Shown one piece after another: positions 16,296-25,191 of a DNA stretch of 64,000 bases. The notes under the pieces are model-generated. The model saw only the letters and a list, made by a program, of their open reading frames with translations, was not told where the DNA came from and searched no databases. The stretch is from Roseomonas sp. (GTDB taxonomy: Bacteria; Pseudomonadota; Alphaproteobacteria; Acetobacterales; Acetobacteraceae). Positions within the stretch are counted from its first letter, which is position 1; every line of letters begins with the position of its first letter. The stretch spans positions 1 through 64,000 of the forward strand of contig JADCEV010000041.1 of the NCBI GenBank assembly GCA_020249865.1, in the 5' to 3' direction. The position numbers and the translations under genes were made by a program.

Positions 16296-18167
16296 ATGCC
16301 AGAAAGCGCCCTCGCGAGCCTTGAGAACACCGCCGCCCGCAACCCCGCAGGCGCGCTGGAGGCATTGCTCGGCACCCTACGGCGCCTTGCGGCAGGAACC
16401 AGCCTTGAGGATCTTGCCGCACCCGAGGCGCCACAACCGGTTGAGGTTTTGGCAACCCGGCTTGCTGCGGCCATGGCACGCATTCTGACCGATCCGGCCA
16501 TTCCCTTTAACGACAATGCTGCGCTGCGCCTTGCCGCCATTGGACGGGTCGCGGATCATCTGCATGCGATCAGCGGCTTTGGCAGTTCGGATCACATCCT
16601 TCGCATACTCGGCGCGGGCGATACGGATGGCCTCAGGCGCCTTTTCCAGCAGGATCGCCAGGCTTTCGCCAAGGCCTGGCTGGTTTTTTCGATAGATTCG
16701 GCGCTGCCCATTGATGTCCGCGCCCTGTTGGAGGCTCCCGCACCGCTCGCGCTGCTGGTCGCCATGAGCCTGGTGTCGCAAAAACCCATTCTGACCCAAA
16801 CCGGGCATGAACGCCGCGAAGCGCTGGTAAGCCTCGCCAGCCGGCTCACGCCCGTGCCCCTACCGCTTTCACTCGATCATCTGGTGCTGCTCTCGGCCGC
16901 CTGGATGCTCTGTTCCTATGCCGGGGCGCGCGACAAGCACGCCATCAAGCCTGTCCTGAACCGCGTATTGCGCCATTGGGGGGGGAATATCGGCCTCAGC
17001 GATGCCCCCCTGCCCGCCATCCGCGCGCTGAAGACCCGGCCGACATTGCTGATCGCGGCTGAGATCATGCACTCCAACCATGTGCAATACCGCTATTTCG
17101 GCCAGTATCTGCGCCAGCTGCGCCAGCGCTTCCGGCTGGTGCTGCTGACCGAGGAATCCCAGGCCGACAGCAATGCCCGCGCCCTTTATGATGAGGTGCA
17201 TGTCTTCAAACGCGAAGGCGATACAGGGTATTTCAACAAGGTGGTGGAGGTGATCAAATCCATTGCCCCGCATGTGATTTTCTGGATCAGTGTCGGCATG
17301 CGGCATTGGGGGCCGGTGCTGGCCAATTTCCGGCTCGCCCCCATTCAACTGGCGGGTTTCGGCCATGCGGCATCCACCTATTGCGAAACGATGGATTATT
17401 ACTTCACCCGCGAAGGCTATGTCGGTGACCCGTCGCTCTTGTCCGAACAATTGATCCTGCTGCCCGATTCCGGGCTGCGCTTCGAAAGATCGCCCTTTTA
17501 TACGCCCTTGCAGCCCGATATCCGGGAAACAGCATCGCCACTGCGCATTGCGCTGCCATCCAACCTGTTGAAGCTCAACCCGCATTTCATCGGCGTCTTG
17601 CGGCGCATTCGCGATAAGGCCGGCCGGCCCTTGGAATTCCATGTCTTCCCCAATGTTTCGGGGCTGGAGCTGATCGCGACCAGGCGCGTTTTTGATCAGA
17701 ACTTGCCGGGCAGCATCGTGCATCCTGTCATGGCCTATAACCCGTATCTCGCGGCGCTGAACGCCTGTGATCTTAACTTGAGCCCCTTTCCCTTTGGCGC
17801 CTTGCACAGCGTTGTCGATTCGCTGCGCCAGGGCATTCCCGTGGTGGCGATGGATGGGCTTGATTTGCATGAACGCCCGGACCCGATGCTGCTCCGCCGG
17901 GTCGGGATGCCCGAATGGCTGATTGCCCAGGATGAGGAAGCCTATATCGCCACAGCGCTGCGCATCATTGACAATGACGCTGAGCGCCTTGCCTTGAGCC
18001 GTCAGGCCCTGGCCTTGGACCTTGACCGTACCCTGTTCGGGGACGCGACCACGCCGCTTGGCAGCGATGTGGTGGAGGCGATGTGGTGGGTTTACCAGAA
18101 TCATGAGGCGATCAAGGCTTCCGGCCGCAAGGTGTTTCGCGCGGAAGATCGCAGGGCGCCAGCCTGA
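16296..18167 (+). CDS. HMW1C-like (GT41-type) glycosyltransferase
   Basis: This 623-residue cytoplasmic protein resembles HMW1C-family N-glycosyltransferases, which place hexoses on Asn of adhesins. Residues 1 to about 240 form an all-helical N-terminal domain. The GT-B part has GFGHAASTYCETMDYYFT, LPSNLLKLNPHFIGVLRRI (the KLNP lysine expected at the nucleotide site), NPYLAALNACDLNLSPFPFG, and GMPEWLIAQDEEAYIATALR near the end. After PFPFG the usual NTNG-type loop is ALHS here, so donor preference or activity may differ. No adhesin, two-partner secretion or other glycosylation gene is next to it. It sits alone between infC and the photolyase gene. Function as a protein N-glycosyltransferase is inferred from resemblance. 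Confidence 0.75.
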   Translation: MPESALASLENTAARNPAGALEALLGTLRRLAAGTSLEDLAAPEAPQPVEVLATRLAAAMARILTDPAIPFNDNAALRLAAIGRVADHLHAISGFGSSDHILRILGAGDTDGLRRLFQQDRQAFAKAWLVFSIDSALPIDVRALLEAPAPLALLVAMSLVSQKPILTQTGHERREALVSLASRLTPVPLPLSLDHLVLLSAAWMLCSYAGARDKHAIKPVLNRVLRHWGGNIGLSDAPLPAIRALKTRPTLLIAAEIMHSNHVQYRYFGQYLRQLRQRFRLVLLTEESQADSNARALYDEVHVFKREGDTGYFNKVVEVIKSIAPHVIFWISVGMRHWGPVLANFRLAPIQLAGFGHAASTYCETMDYYFTREGYVGDPSLLSEQLILLPDSGLRFERSPFYTPLQPDIRETASPLRIALPSNLLKLNPHFIGVLRRIRDKAGRPLEFHVFPNVSGLELIATRRVFDQNLPGSIVHPVMAYNPYLAALNACDLNLSPFPFGALHSVVDSLRQGIPVVAMDGLDLHERPDPMLLRRVGMPEWLIAQDEEAYIATALRIIDNDAERLALSRQALALDLDRTLFGDATTPLGSDVVEAMWWVYQNHEAIKASGRKVFRAEDRRAPA

Positions 18168-18209
18168 TAAACAGGGCGGGTGCTTTCAGCCGGGCGATGC
18201 AGGCATTAG

Positions 18210-19655
18210 ATGCAGGCCATGCCCAATCCCGCCCTTATCTGGTTCCGCCAGGATCTGCGCCTTGCCGATAACCCGGCCCTGCATGCCGTGGCCGATCGGC
18301 CCATCCTGCCGGTCTTTGTCTTGGACCCGGCAGCCGCCGGCGCCTGGGCGGAAGGCGGCGCTTCCCGCTGGTGGCTGCATCACAGCCTTGCCTCCCTATC
18401 GCGCGACGTGAAGGCGCTTGGGGCACCACTTCTGGTACTGCGCGGCGCGGCTTTGGACCTTTTGCCCAAGCTGGCCGCCGAGATCGGCGCCGATGAAATC
18501 CATGCCGGGCGCCTGACCGAGCCCTGGGCGCGCGCGCGGGACGCCAAGTTGGCGGAGGCTCTGCAAGGGGTGGGGCGGAAGCTGGTGCTGCATCGTTCTG
18601 CCCTGCTGCATGAACCGCATCTGGTGCGCACCGGGGCGGGCAAGCCCTATGCGGTCTATACGCCCTTCTCCCGCACGCTATTCGGCTTTGGCGACCCCGC
18701 GGCGCCGATCCCGGCGCCCAAGCGCTTGCGTTTGGCCGCCGCTGCTCCGGCGGGGCTGGACATTCCTGCCCTTGGCCTGCTGCCACGCCCGCCAGAACCC
18801 GATTGGGCGGCGGGCTTTGGCGCCGTCTGGCAGCCTGGGGAAGCGGGGGCCGCGCGGCGGCTGGCGGATTTTTTGGCCTCAGGCGTCAATGCCTATGCGG
18901 ATCGGCGCAATGAACCAGCGGCCAAGGGCGGGACCTCTGGCCTCTCGCCCCATTTGCATTTCGGGGAAATCTCGCCCCGCCAGGTTTGGGTCGCGGCGCG
19001 GGCGGCGGTGCCCAAGGGTGGGGCGGGGCTGGAGACCTTCCTCAAGGAAGTGCTGTGGCGGGAGTTTTCGCATCATCTGCTCTGGCATCGCCCGGAAATG
19101 CCGGAAGCGCCGCTGCGCGCCGAATTCGCCGCTTTCCCCTGGGCGCCGGATGCCGCGCTGCTCCGCGCCTGGCAGCGTGGCCAGACGGGCTACCCCATTG
19201 TTGATGCCGGCATGCGTCAGCTTTGGCAGACCGGCTGGATGCATAACCGCGTGCGCATGATCACGGCTTCGTTTCTCGTGAAACATTTGCTGCAACCCTG
19301 GCAGGATGGCGAGGCCTGGTTCTGGGATACGCTGGTGGATGCGGACCTCGCGGCGAATAGCGCGTCCTGGCAATGGGTTGCGGGCTGCGGGGCAGATGCC
19401 GCGCCCTATTTCCGCATTTTCAACCCAGTCTTGCAGGGTGAGAAATTCGACCCGGAGGGTGAGTATATCCGCGCCTGGTGCCCGGAATTGGCCAAGCTGC
19501 CCGCGCGCTTCATCCACAAACCCTTCGAAGCGCCAGAGATGATCCTGCGCGGCGCCGGCGTTGCGCTTGGCCAAACCTACCCGAAGCCGGTGATTGACCT
19601 GGCAGAAGGCCGGGCACGCGCCTTGGCGGCCTTTGCGGGGCTGCGCAAGGCATGA
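18210..19655 (+). CDS. phrB: Deoxyribodipyrimidine photolyase (class I, CPD type)
   Basis: This 481-residue flavoprotein uses blue light to split cyclobutane pyrimidine dimers. The N-terminal antenna-binding Rossmann domain begins LIWFRQDLRLADNPAL. The C-terminal FAD domain has GGTSGLSPHLHFGEISPRQV, GYPIVDAGMRQLWQTGWMHN and NSASWQWVAGCGADAAPYFR, which includes the electron-relay tryptophan. Length is typical. The ATG at 18210 or the one at 18219 could be used; neither has a strong ribosome site. Its 3' end overlaps the phosphoesterase gene by four bases. A second, FeS-type photolyase lies 2.6 kb away on the other strand. Confidence 0.94.
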   Translation: MQAMPNPALIWFRQDLRLADNPALHAVADRPILPVFVLDPAAAGAWAEGGASRWWLHHSLASLSRDVKALGAPLLVLRGAALDLLPKLAAEIGADEIHAGRLTEPWARARDAKLAEALQGVGRKLVLHRSALLHEPHLVRTGAGKPYAVYTPFSRTLFGFGDPAAPIPAPKRLRLAAAAPAGLDIPALGLLPRPPEPDWAAGFGAVWQPGEAGAARRLADFLASGVNAYADRRNEPAAKGGTSGLSPHLHFGEISPRQVWVAARAAVPKGGAGLETFLKEVLWREFSHHLLWHRPEMPEAPLRAEFAAFPWAPDAALLRAWQRGQTGYPIVDAGMRQLWQTGWMHNRVRMITASFLVKHLLQPWQDGEAWFWDTLVDADLAANSASWQWVAGCGADAAPYFRIFNPVLQGEKFDPEGEYIRAWCPELAKLPARFIHKPFEAPEMILRGAGVALGQTYPKPVIDLAEGRARALAAFAGLRKA

Positions 19656-20416
19656 TCACAGCGCGGAGACTGCGTGACGCCGGCTTTTCCGGGCTGCGCG
19701 TTGTGGGCGACGTGCATGGTGAGGCCGAAGCCTTTGAGGCTGCCATTGCCGGCGCGGAATCGCTTGGCCTTTTCATCATCCAGCTTGGCGATCTGGTGGA
19801 TTACGGGCCGGATAGCCCCGGCGTCTTGCGCCGCGCCTTCGCCATGCTGGATGCCAGGCGCGGCATTTTCCTGCTTGGCAATCACGAACATAAGCTGAGG
19901 CGCGCGCTGATCGGCCATGCCAGCGCCAAGCTATTCGTGGCCCCCGAGGGTCTCGGCAAAACGCTTGAGCAATTGAACGCTGCCCCGGATCGGGAGGCTT
20001 TGGCAGCGCGTGCCGTGGCGGAGATTGCCCGTGCGCCCGCCTGGCTCCGGCTTGGGCAGGCCATGTTCATCCATGCCGCCTATCATGACGCGATGCTGTT
20101 CCGCGCGCCGCCCGAGGATGCCGGGGTGCGTCGCCCCGATGGCCCGCTATCGCGCGCCCTTTATGGCGAGGTGACCGGCCAGCGCGGGCCGGATGGCTAC
20201 CCGATGCGCGCCACACGCTGGGTTGGGCGCATCCCCCATGGCATCACGGCCTATGTCGGGCATGACAATCGTTCCACCAATGGGCGGCCGCATGAGATGC
20301 GCGGCGCGCTGGGTGGGCGGGCGATTTTCCTTGATACCGGCGCGGGCAAGGGCGGCGCGCTGGCCTGGATTGATCTGCCGTTTGAGGCGCTGGAGTCGGC
20401 TAGTTCAACTCCATAA
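19652..20416 (+). CDS. Calcineurin-like metallophosphoesterase
   Basis: This 254-residue protein has the complete metallophosphoesterase metal-site series: VVGDVHGEAEAF, LGDLVDYGPDS, LLGNHEHKLRR and a late YVGHDNRS. The arrangement resembles the PP1/diadenosine-tetraphosphatase (PrpE-like) branch, so a phosphoprotein or dinucleoside polyphosphate substrate is possible. It overlaps phrB by ATGA and so is probably co-translated with it. Its end overlaps the convergent creatininase-family gene by 12 bases. Substrate unknown. Confidence 0.86.
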   Translation: MITARRLRDAGFSGLRVVGDVHGEAEAFEAAIAGAESLGLFIIQLGDLVDYGPDSPGVLRRAFAMLDARRGIFLLGNHEHKLRRALIGHASAKLFVAPEGLGKTLEQLNAAPDREALAARAVAEIARAPAWLRLGQAMFIHAAYHDAMLFRAPPEDAGVRRPDGPLSRALYGEVTGQRGPDGYPMRATRWVGRIPHGITAYVGHDNRSTNGRPHEMRGALGGRAIFLDTGAGKGGALAWIDLPFEALESASSTP

Positions 20417-21169
20417 CTTCGGGTTCGCCAAATCCCGCGCAATGCGTTCCGCGGCGGCATCCAATAGCGCCTCACCTTTCGCAGCCGTCGCGCTGCGCGC
20501 ATCACCAATCACGCCATTGGCGCTGAGTTCCTTGAAGGAACGCCGCCGCGCGAGTGCTGCCGGCTGGCCTTCAACCCGCGTGCTATGCGGGCCATGCTGT
20601 TCCGAAAGCCGCTCGGGGCGCACCGCTTCGGGCATCAGGGTCATGACCATGGAAGCCTCAGCCTCACAGGCATGCAGCACATTGGATTGGCGTTCCAGAA
20701 TGGGCGCGAAGGCGTCGCCCGCCATGTGCCAATAGGTCGCGGCGGCAACCGGAATGCCGCTTTCGGCCTGCGCATCAACGGCGGCAACGACCACCGCTTC
20801 TGCATTGCCGCCATGGCCATTCAGCAGCATGGCGCGCTTGAAGCCGGCGCGCGCGGCGGAACGCACAATGCCGCGCAGTACCGCACCGAAAGCCGCGTAA
20901 TCCAGCGTGACCGTGCCGCCGAAAGGCACGTGATGCTCGGCCAAACCGGTCCAGACGCAGGGGGTGACCACCACCTGTTCGCCAGCTGCCAGCATGCGTT
21001 GCGCGACGCGATGCGCGACACCGGTCGCGCAGATGATGTCAACGCCGGTCGCCAATGCCGGCCCGTGCTGTTCCAGGGATGCCACCGGGATGATCACCAA
21101 TGCCCCCGCCGCAGCGCGGGCATTGAGTTCTTCGGAGGTCATTTTCATCCATTCGATTTCGGTCGTCAT
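20405..21169 (-). CDS. Creatininase family protein
   Basis: This 254-residue metal-dependent amidohydrolase has the creatininase ligand set: SLEQHGPALATGVD, NGHGGNAEAVVVAAVD and the Glu-containing HACEAEASMVM. Relatives hydrolyse creatinine or formamide-type intermediates (creatinine and FAPy deformylase types), so the substrate is open. I prefer the ATG at 21169; the GTG at 21178 overlapping the upstream stop as GTGA is an alternative and would couple translation to the binding-protein gene. It forms a two-gene operon with that Bug-type binding protein, which suggests uptake and hydrolysis of one compound. Confidence 0.87.
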   Translation of the reverse strand: MTTEIEWMKMTSEELNARAAAGALVIIPVASLEQHGPALATGVDIICATGVAHRVAQRMLAAGEQVVVTPCVWTGLAEHHVPFGGTVTLDYAAFGAVLRGIVRSAARAGFKRAMLLNGHGGNAEAVVVAAVDAQAESGIPVAAATYWHMAGDAFAPILERQSNVLHACEAEASMVMTLMPEAVRPERLSEQHGPHSTRVEGQPAALARRRSFKELSANGVIGDARSATAAKGEALLDAAAERIARDLANPKLWS

Positions 21170-21174
21170 GGGTA

Positions 21175-22164
21175 TCACTCTGCGGTTGCGCCAGATTGCT
21201 GCACCAGATCGCGCCAGATGGGTTCTTGCGCGCGCCAGAATTCGCCGAAGGCGGCGGGGGTTGCATCGGTGGCGGGCTGGAAGCTCATGGGCCTCAGCCG
21301 TGCCGCCAAGGCCTCATCGGCCATCACACGGGTCAGTGCGGCATGCAGCGTATTGATCACCGGGGCAGGCGTGCCGGCGGGGGCCACGACAGACCACCAA
21401 TTCAGCGCATCAAAGCCCTTGCCGGGCAGTGCCTCATCCATGCCGGGCACATTGGCGATTTCCGGCACATAGGTGATGCGCTCAGCGCTGCCCACTACCA
21501 GCGGCCGGAAGCGACCTTCGCGCACATGCGGCAGAAGTGCGGGGATGGCATCGAACATCATATCAATCGTGCCCGAGGCAAGATCCTGAATGGCGAGAGA
21601 GCCTCCACGATACGGCACATGGGTGATTTGAATGCCGGCGGCGCGATTGAGCTTTTCCAGAAATAAATGGCTGATCGTACCCGTGCCGGAGGACCCCATG
21701 GTGACGCGGCCCGGATTGGCGCGGGCGAATTCAATCAATTCGCCAAGCGTGCGATAGGGGCGCTGGCTATTCACCACCAACAGGATGCTGCCCACCGCAA
21801 CGCGCGTGATGGGCGCCAGATCGCGCATCGGATCAAGCGGCATTTGCGTGCGATACAAATACTTGTTTGCCACCAGCACATTGGCCGAGGTGAAAAGCAG
21901 CGTATGCCCATCCTTCTCCGCCTGCGCGACCGCCAGGGCGCCAAGATTACCGCCGGCGCCAGGGCGGTTATCCACCACTACGGGCTGACCCAGCACAGGC
22001 GCCAGCCGTTCGGCAATCATGCGCGCGATAATGTCATTGGCGCCACCAGGCGCGATGGGCACAATGAGCCGCACGGGACGCGTTGGGAAATTCTGTGCCT
22101 GTGCGGCGCTGGCGGCGAAGATGGCGCTGGCACCAATCAGCGCGGCGCGACGGGAAAAGCTCAT
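21175..22164 (-). CDS. Bug/TctC-type periplasmic substrate-binding protein
   Basis: This 329-residue exported protein belongs to the Bug family of tripartite tricarboxylate transporter receptors. It has a signal peptide (MSFSRRAALIGASAIFAASAAQAQ) and the typical NFPTRPVRLIVPIAPGGAND, followed by VVDNRPGAGGNLGALAVA. The mature fold binds small carboxylates or amides. A strong GGAGG sits before the ATG. No TctA/TctB membrane genes are nearby, a common situation for this family, so the membrane partner must be encoded elsewhere. Its partner in the operon is the creatininase-family hydrolase. Confidence 0.93.
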   Translation of the reverse strand: MSFSRRAALIGASAIFAASAAQAQNFPTRPVRLIVPIAPGGANDIIARMIAERLAPVLGQPVVVDNRPGAGGNLGALAVAQAEKDGHTLLFTSANVLVANKYLYRTQMPLDPMRDLAPITRVAVGSILLVVNSQRPYRTLGELIEFARANPGRVTMGSSGTGTISHLFLEKLNRAAGIQITHVPYRGGSLAIQDLASGTIDMMFDAIPALLPHVREGRFRPLVVGSAERITYVPEIANVPGMDEALPGKGFDALNWWSVVAPAGTPAPVINTLHAALTRVMADEALAARLRPMSFQPATDATPAAFGEFWRAQEPIWRDLVQQSGATAE

Positions 22165-22229
22165 GGGGGGACCTCCGGCTTGAGACAGTGAAGGCTAAGC
22201 CGGAAAGGGGCTGGAAGAAAACAGGCGCC

Positions 22230-23771
22230 TCAGCCCCGCATCGCCGGCCCATCCAGAAATTCCCGCGCCTTGGCGCGCATGGCGGCGAGCTTTTCGGGCT
22301 TCAGCTTGCGCAGCCCCATTACCGGCATCGCCATGCGCGGGTTGCGCGCAAACTCCTCCGCATGGCGGGCGATGAAATCCCAATAGAGGAAGTTGAACGG
22401 ACAGGCGCGCGGCCCCACCGCATTCTTCGCATCATGCGCGCAGCCGCGGCAATAATCGCCCATGCGGTTGATATAGGCGGCAGACGCCGCGTAGGGCTTG
22501 GACGCCATGACCCCGCCATCGGCGTAAAGCGCCATGCCCTGGGTATTGGGCAATTCCACCCAATCAAAGGCATCGGCGTAGACGGACAGATACCAGCGAT
22601 TGACTTCGGCCGGATCAAGCCCCGCGATCAGCGCGAAATTCCCGGTGATCATCAGGCGTTGGATGTGATGCGCATAGGCGTGATCGCGCGTCTGCCCCAC
22701 GGCTTGCGACATGCAGCGCATGGAGGTCTCCGCCCCCCAATAGAACGCCGGCAAGGGGCGCTTGGCGGACAGCGCATTGCCTTCCGCATAGCCTGGCATC
22801 AGCAGCCAATAGAGCCCGCGCACATATTCGCGCCAGCCAATGATCTGGCGAATGAACCCCTCAACCGCATTGAGCGGGGCCTTGCCATCGCGCCAGGCTT
22901 GCTCGGCCGCGATGCAAATCGCGCGCGGATCAAGCAGACCGATATTGAGGCTGGTGGAAATCAGCGAATGGAACAGGAAAGGCTGCCCCGCCGCCATGGC
23001 GTCCTGGTAATCGCCAAAGCGCGGCAAACGGTCGCGGATGAAGGCCGCCAGCGCGGCCTCCGCATCGCGGGCGGTGACGGGCCAGGCAAAGCCCTCTGCT
23101 GCGCCGAAATGCGTGCCGAAACGCGTGCTGACTAAGGCAATGACATCACGCGTGATGTCATCCGGCGCAAAGCGCGGCGCGACGGGCGGTGTCACGCCGG
23201 CAGGCAGCGCCGCGCGGTTTTCGGCATCGTAATTCCAGGCGCCGCCGGCAGGTTCATCGCCTTCCATCAGCAGGCCGGTTTCGCGGCGCATTTCGCGATA
23301 GAAGAATTCCATGCGGTATTGCTTGCGCCCCTTGGCCCAGGCGCGAAAGCGCGGCAAGTCGCAAATGAAGCGATGATCGGGACGGATTTCGACCGGCAGG
23401 CCAAACGCTTTTTCCCAAGCCTCCATATCCTGCAAGACGCGCCATTCACCGGGATGGGTCGCAATGATGCGCTCTGGGCGATGGCGCGCGACGGCACGCG
23501 CCACTTCGCCGGCAAAGCTTTGCGTATTCGCCGGATCATCCAGGCGGATGTAATCCACCTTGACGCCACGTGCTTCGAGTGCGTGCGCGAAATGGCGCAT
23601 GGCCGATAGGATCAGGATGATCTTTTGCGGGTGATGGGGCACATGGGTGCATTCCGCCATCACCTCCATCATCAATACGCGATCCCGTTTGGGGTCGAGG
23701 CCTTCAAGCGCCGAAACACCGGGCGTCAATTGATCGCCCAGCACCACGCGCAGCGCGGCGGTTTTGGTCAT
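22230..23771 (-). CDS. FeS cryptochrome/photolyase (PhrB/CryB, (6-4)-photolyase type)
   Basis: This 513-residue protein matches the FeS-BCP family, whose Agrobacterium member repairs (6-4) photoproducts. It starts LRVVLGDQLTPGVSALEG. Four cysteines fit the [4Fe-4S] ligands: MRCMSQ, then YCRGC 88 residues later, then ACPFN, with spacings 88, 3 and 13, which I recall as matching the Agrobacterium enzyme. Length is normal. It overlaps the DUF6134-type gene by ATGA and is the last gene of a three-gene operon with that gene and an SDR-like gene. Repair of (6-4) lesions is the best guess; a light-sensing role is possible. Confidence 0.92.
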   Translation of the reverse strand: MTKTAALRVVLGDQLTPGVSALEGLDPKRDRVLMMEVMAECTHVPHHPQKIILILSAMRHFAHALEARGVKVDYIRLDDPANTQSFAGEVARAVARHRPERIIATHPGEWRVLQDMEAWEKAFGLPVEIRPDHRFICDLPRFRAWAKGRKQYRMEFFYREMRRETGLLMEGDEPAGGAWNYDAENRAALPAGVTPPVAPRFAPDDITRDVIALVSTRFGTHFGAAEGFAWPVTARDAEAALAAFIRDRLPRFGDYQDAMAAGQPFLFHSLISTSLNIGLLDPRAICIAAEQAWRDGKAPLNAVEGFIRQIIGWREYVRGLYWLLMPGYAEGNALSAKRPLPAFYWGAETSMRCMSQAVGQTRDHAYAHHIQRLMITGNFALIAGLDPAEVNRWYLSVYADAFDWVELPNTQGMALYADGGVMASKPYAASAAYINRMGDYCRGCAHDAKNAVGPRACPFNFLYWDFIARHAEEFARNPRMAMPVMGLRKLKPEKLAAMRAKAREFLDGPAMRG

Positions 23772-24370
23772 CCGATCAGCTCATAGGTAACGGCGCTGCC
23801 ATCCTCGCCCTTGGTGGCAAGCGCCACCCAGCGGCCTGCGGCATCATAGCGCGCCACGGCTTCAACCGCGCCATTCAGGGTGAATTGTACGCCGCCATTT
23901 GGCACTGCGCTCCGCGCGGCAGCACCGGGGATCAGCGTGCAGGTCAGCGGGCGGATCAAGGGGCGGGCGAAATGCGCGCCATTCCACCAGGTGAGTGGCG
24001 CAGCATTAGCCGGCAGGCGTGCGGCACCCTCCGGCCCCTCAGCCATTAAAGCGCCGCCTTCAGCCACCACGCGCGCTTCGGTCACGGTGCCGTTGCGATC
24101 ATGGCGCGATGTCAGGCGCTGCAGCCGGTCATTCGCCCATTCCTCGGCGATATCATGGCGCAGGCGAAACACGGTGAAGCCGGCAAGCTTCACCTGCAAG
24201 GCGATTTCGGTCTGCACGGAAAGCTTTGCGGTATTTCCAGAAAGCCGCACCTGATGCGTGCCAATCTCGCGGCCTTCGCGCAGCACACGAAACCGCACCG
24301 GGCCGGGCGCGGCGAAGGTGGCGGCGGGCAGCAGGATGCCAGGCAAGGCGAGCAAGGCACGACGCAACAT
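23768..24370 (-). CDS. Exported DUF6134-like protein
   Basis: This 200-residue protein begins with a signal peptide (MLRRALLALPGILLPAATFAAP). The mature part looks like a beta-rich barrel (FRVLREGREIGTHQVRLS, LRHDIAEEWANDRLQRLTS, PLTWWNGAHF), the pattern of proteins annotated as DUF6134. No catalytic site is evident; a lipid- or ligand-binding role is possible. I start it at 24370, where the ATG overlaps the SDR stop as TGATG; the track start lies within the SDR gene. Its stop overlaps the photolyase start, so all three genes are tightly coupled. Function unknown. Confidence 0.75.
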   Translation of the reverse strand: MLRRALLALPGILLPAATFAAPGPVRFRVLREGREIGTHQVRLSGNTAKLSVQTEIALQVKLAGFTVFRLRHDIAEEWANDRLQRLTSRHDRNGTVTEARVVAEGGALMAEGPEGAARLPANAAPLTWWNGAHFARPLIRPLTCTLIPGAAARSAVPNGGVQFTLNGAVEAVARYDAAGRWVALATKGEDGSAVTYELIG

Positions 24371-25098
24371 CAACCACGGCTCCTCAGCGTGGAACGGCCG
24401 CCATCCACGGCCATGATCTGGCCGGTAATCCAGCCGGCCTGATCCGATAGCAGAAAATCGGCGAGTGCAGCGGCATCCTCGCCCTCTCCCAGTCTTGGGA
24501 TCGGGTGTTGCTTGGCAATCGCATCGGCCATTTGCGCGTTCGCCAGCAGGGGTGCCGCCATAGTGCTGCGCGTGAGTGATGGCGCGATGCAATTGATGCG
24601 AATGGCAGGCGCCAATTCGGCGGCGAGGGCGACCGTCAGCCCTTCCACCGCGCCCTTGGCGGCGGCAATCGCAGCGTGGTTAGTGAAGCCCGCCCGCGCC
24701 GCAATGGACGAAAACAGCACGACCGAACCGCGGCCTGCCGCCAGCGCATCCTGCGCGGCCTGGATGGCAAACAACGCCCCCAAAGCATTCAGGCGAAAGG
24801 CGCCAATCATATCCGCCTCGGTCACGCGCTTGAGCGGCTTCAGCGCAATCGAACCCACGCAATAGGCCAAGCCCGCCAAGGGCGTGCCGGCCGCAGCCAC
24901 CGCGCTCCGCAAGGCGGCCGTGTCTTCCACATCGGCTGGGATCGAGAGGCTGCCTGGGATTTCGGCGGCAAGGGCAGCCAGCCGCGCGCCATCGCGCGCC
25001 ACCAGCACCGGGCGCTGCCCGCGCGCCGCCACGCGCCGCGCGAGCGCTGCCCCCACCGCGCCGGTCGCGCCCAGGATCAGGATTGATGCTTCAGCCAT
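24370..25098 (-). CDS. SDR-family oxidoreductase-like protein lacking the catalytic Tyr
   Basis: This 242-residue Rossmann protein has an SDR-like nucleotide loop (LILGATGAVGAALARRVA), a Ser in VVLFSSIAARAG and the conserved C-terminal GWITGQIMAVDGGRS. The catalytic YxxxK motif is not intact: the segment reads NHAAIAAAKGAVEG, with Ile where Tyr is expected although Lys remains. This suggests an altered or lost dehydrogenase activity. The ATG at 25098 follows GGAGGG; the track start four codons upstream is less likely. It is the first gene of the operon with the DUF6134-type protein and the FeS photolyase, so a light or oxidative stress role is possible. Confidence 0.87.
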   Translation of the reverse strand: MAEASILILGATGAVGAALARRVAARGQRPVLVARDGARLAALAAEIPGSLSIPADVEDTAALRSAVAAAGTPLAGLAYCVGSIALKPLKRVTEADMIGAFRLNALGALFAIQAAQDALAAGRGSVVLFSSIAARAGFTNHAAIAAAKGAVEGLTVALAAELAPAIRINCIAPSLTRSTMAAPLLANAQMADAIAKQHPIPRLGEGEDAAALADFLLSDQAGWITGQIMAVDGGRSTLRSRG

Positions 25099-25191
25099 GC
25101 TGCCCTCCAACTACCTGTCACCAAATAGTCATGCGCGGGAAAAGCGCGAGGGGCGCGACAAGCCCGCCGTGCCGTGCCAATATGTGGGGCG

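Noticed and set aside
22083-23135. 350-residue plus-strand ORF opposite the FeS photolyase
   Set aside because: Antisense shadow of a gene whose four cluster cysteines and family motifs are intact.
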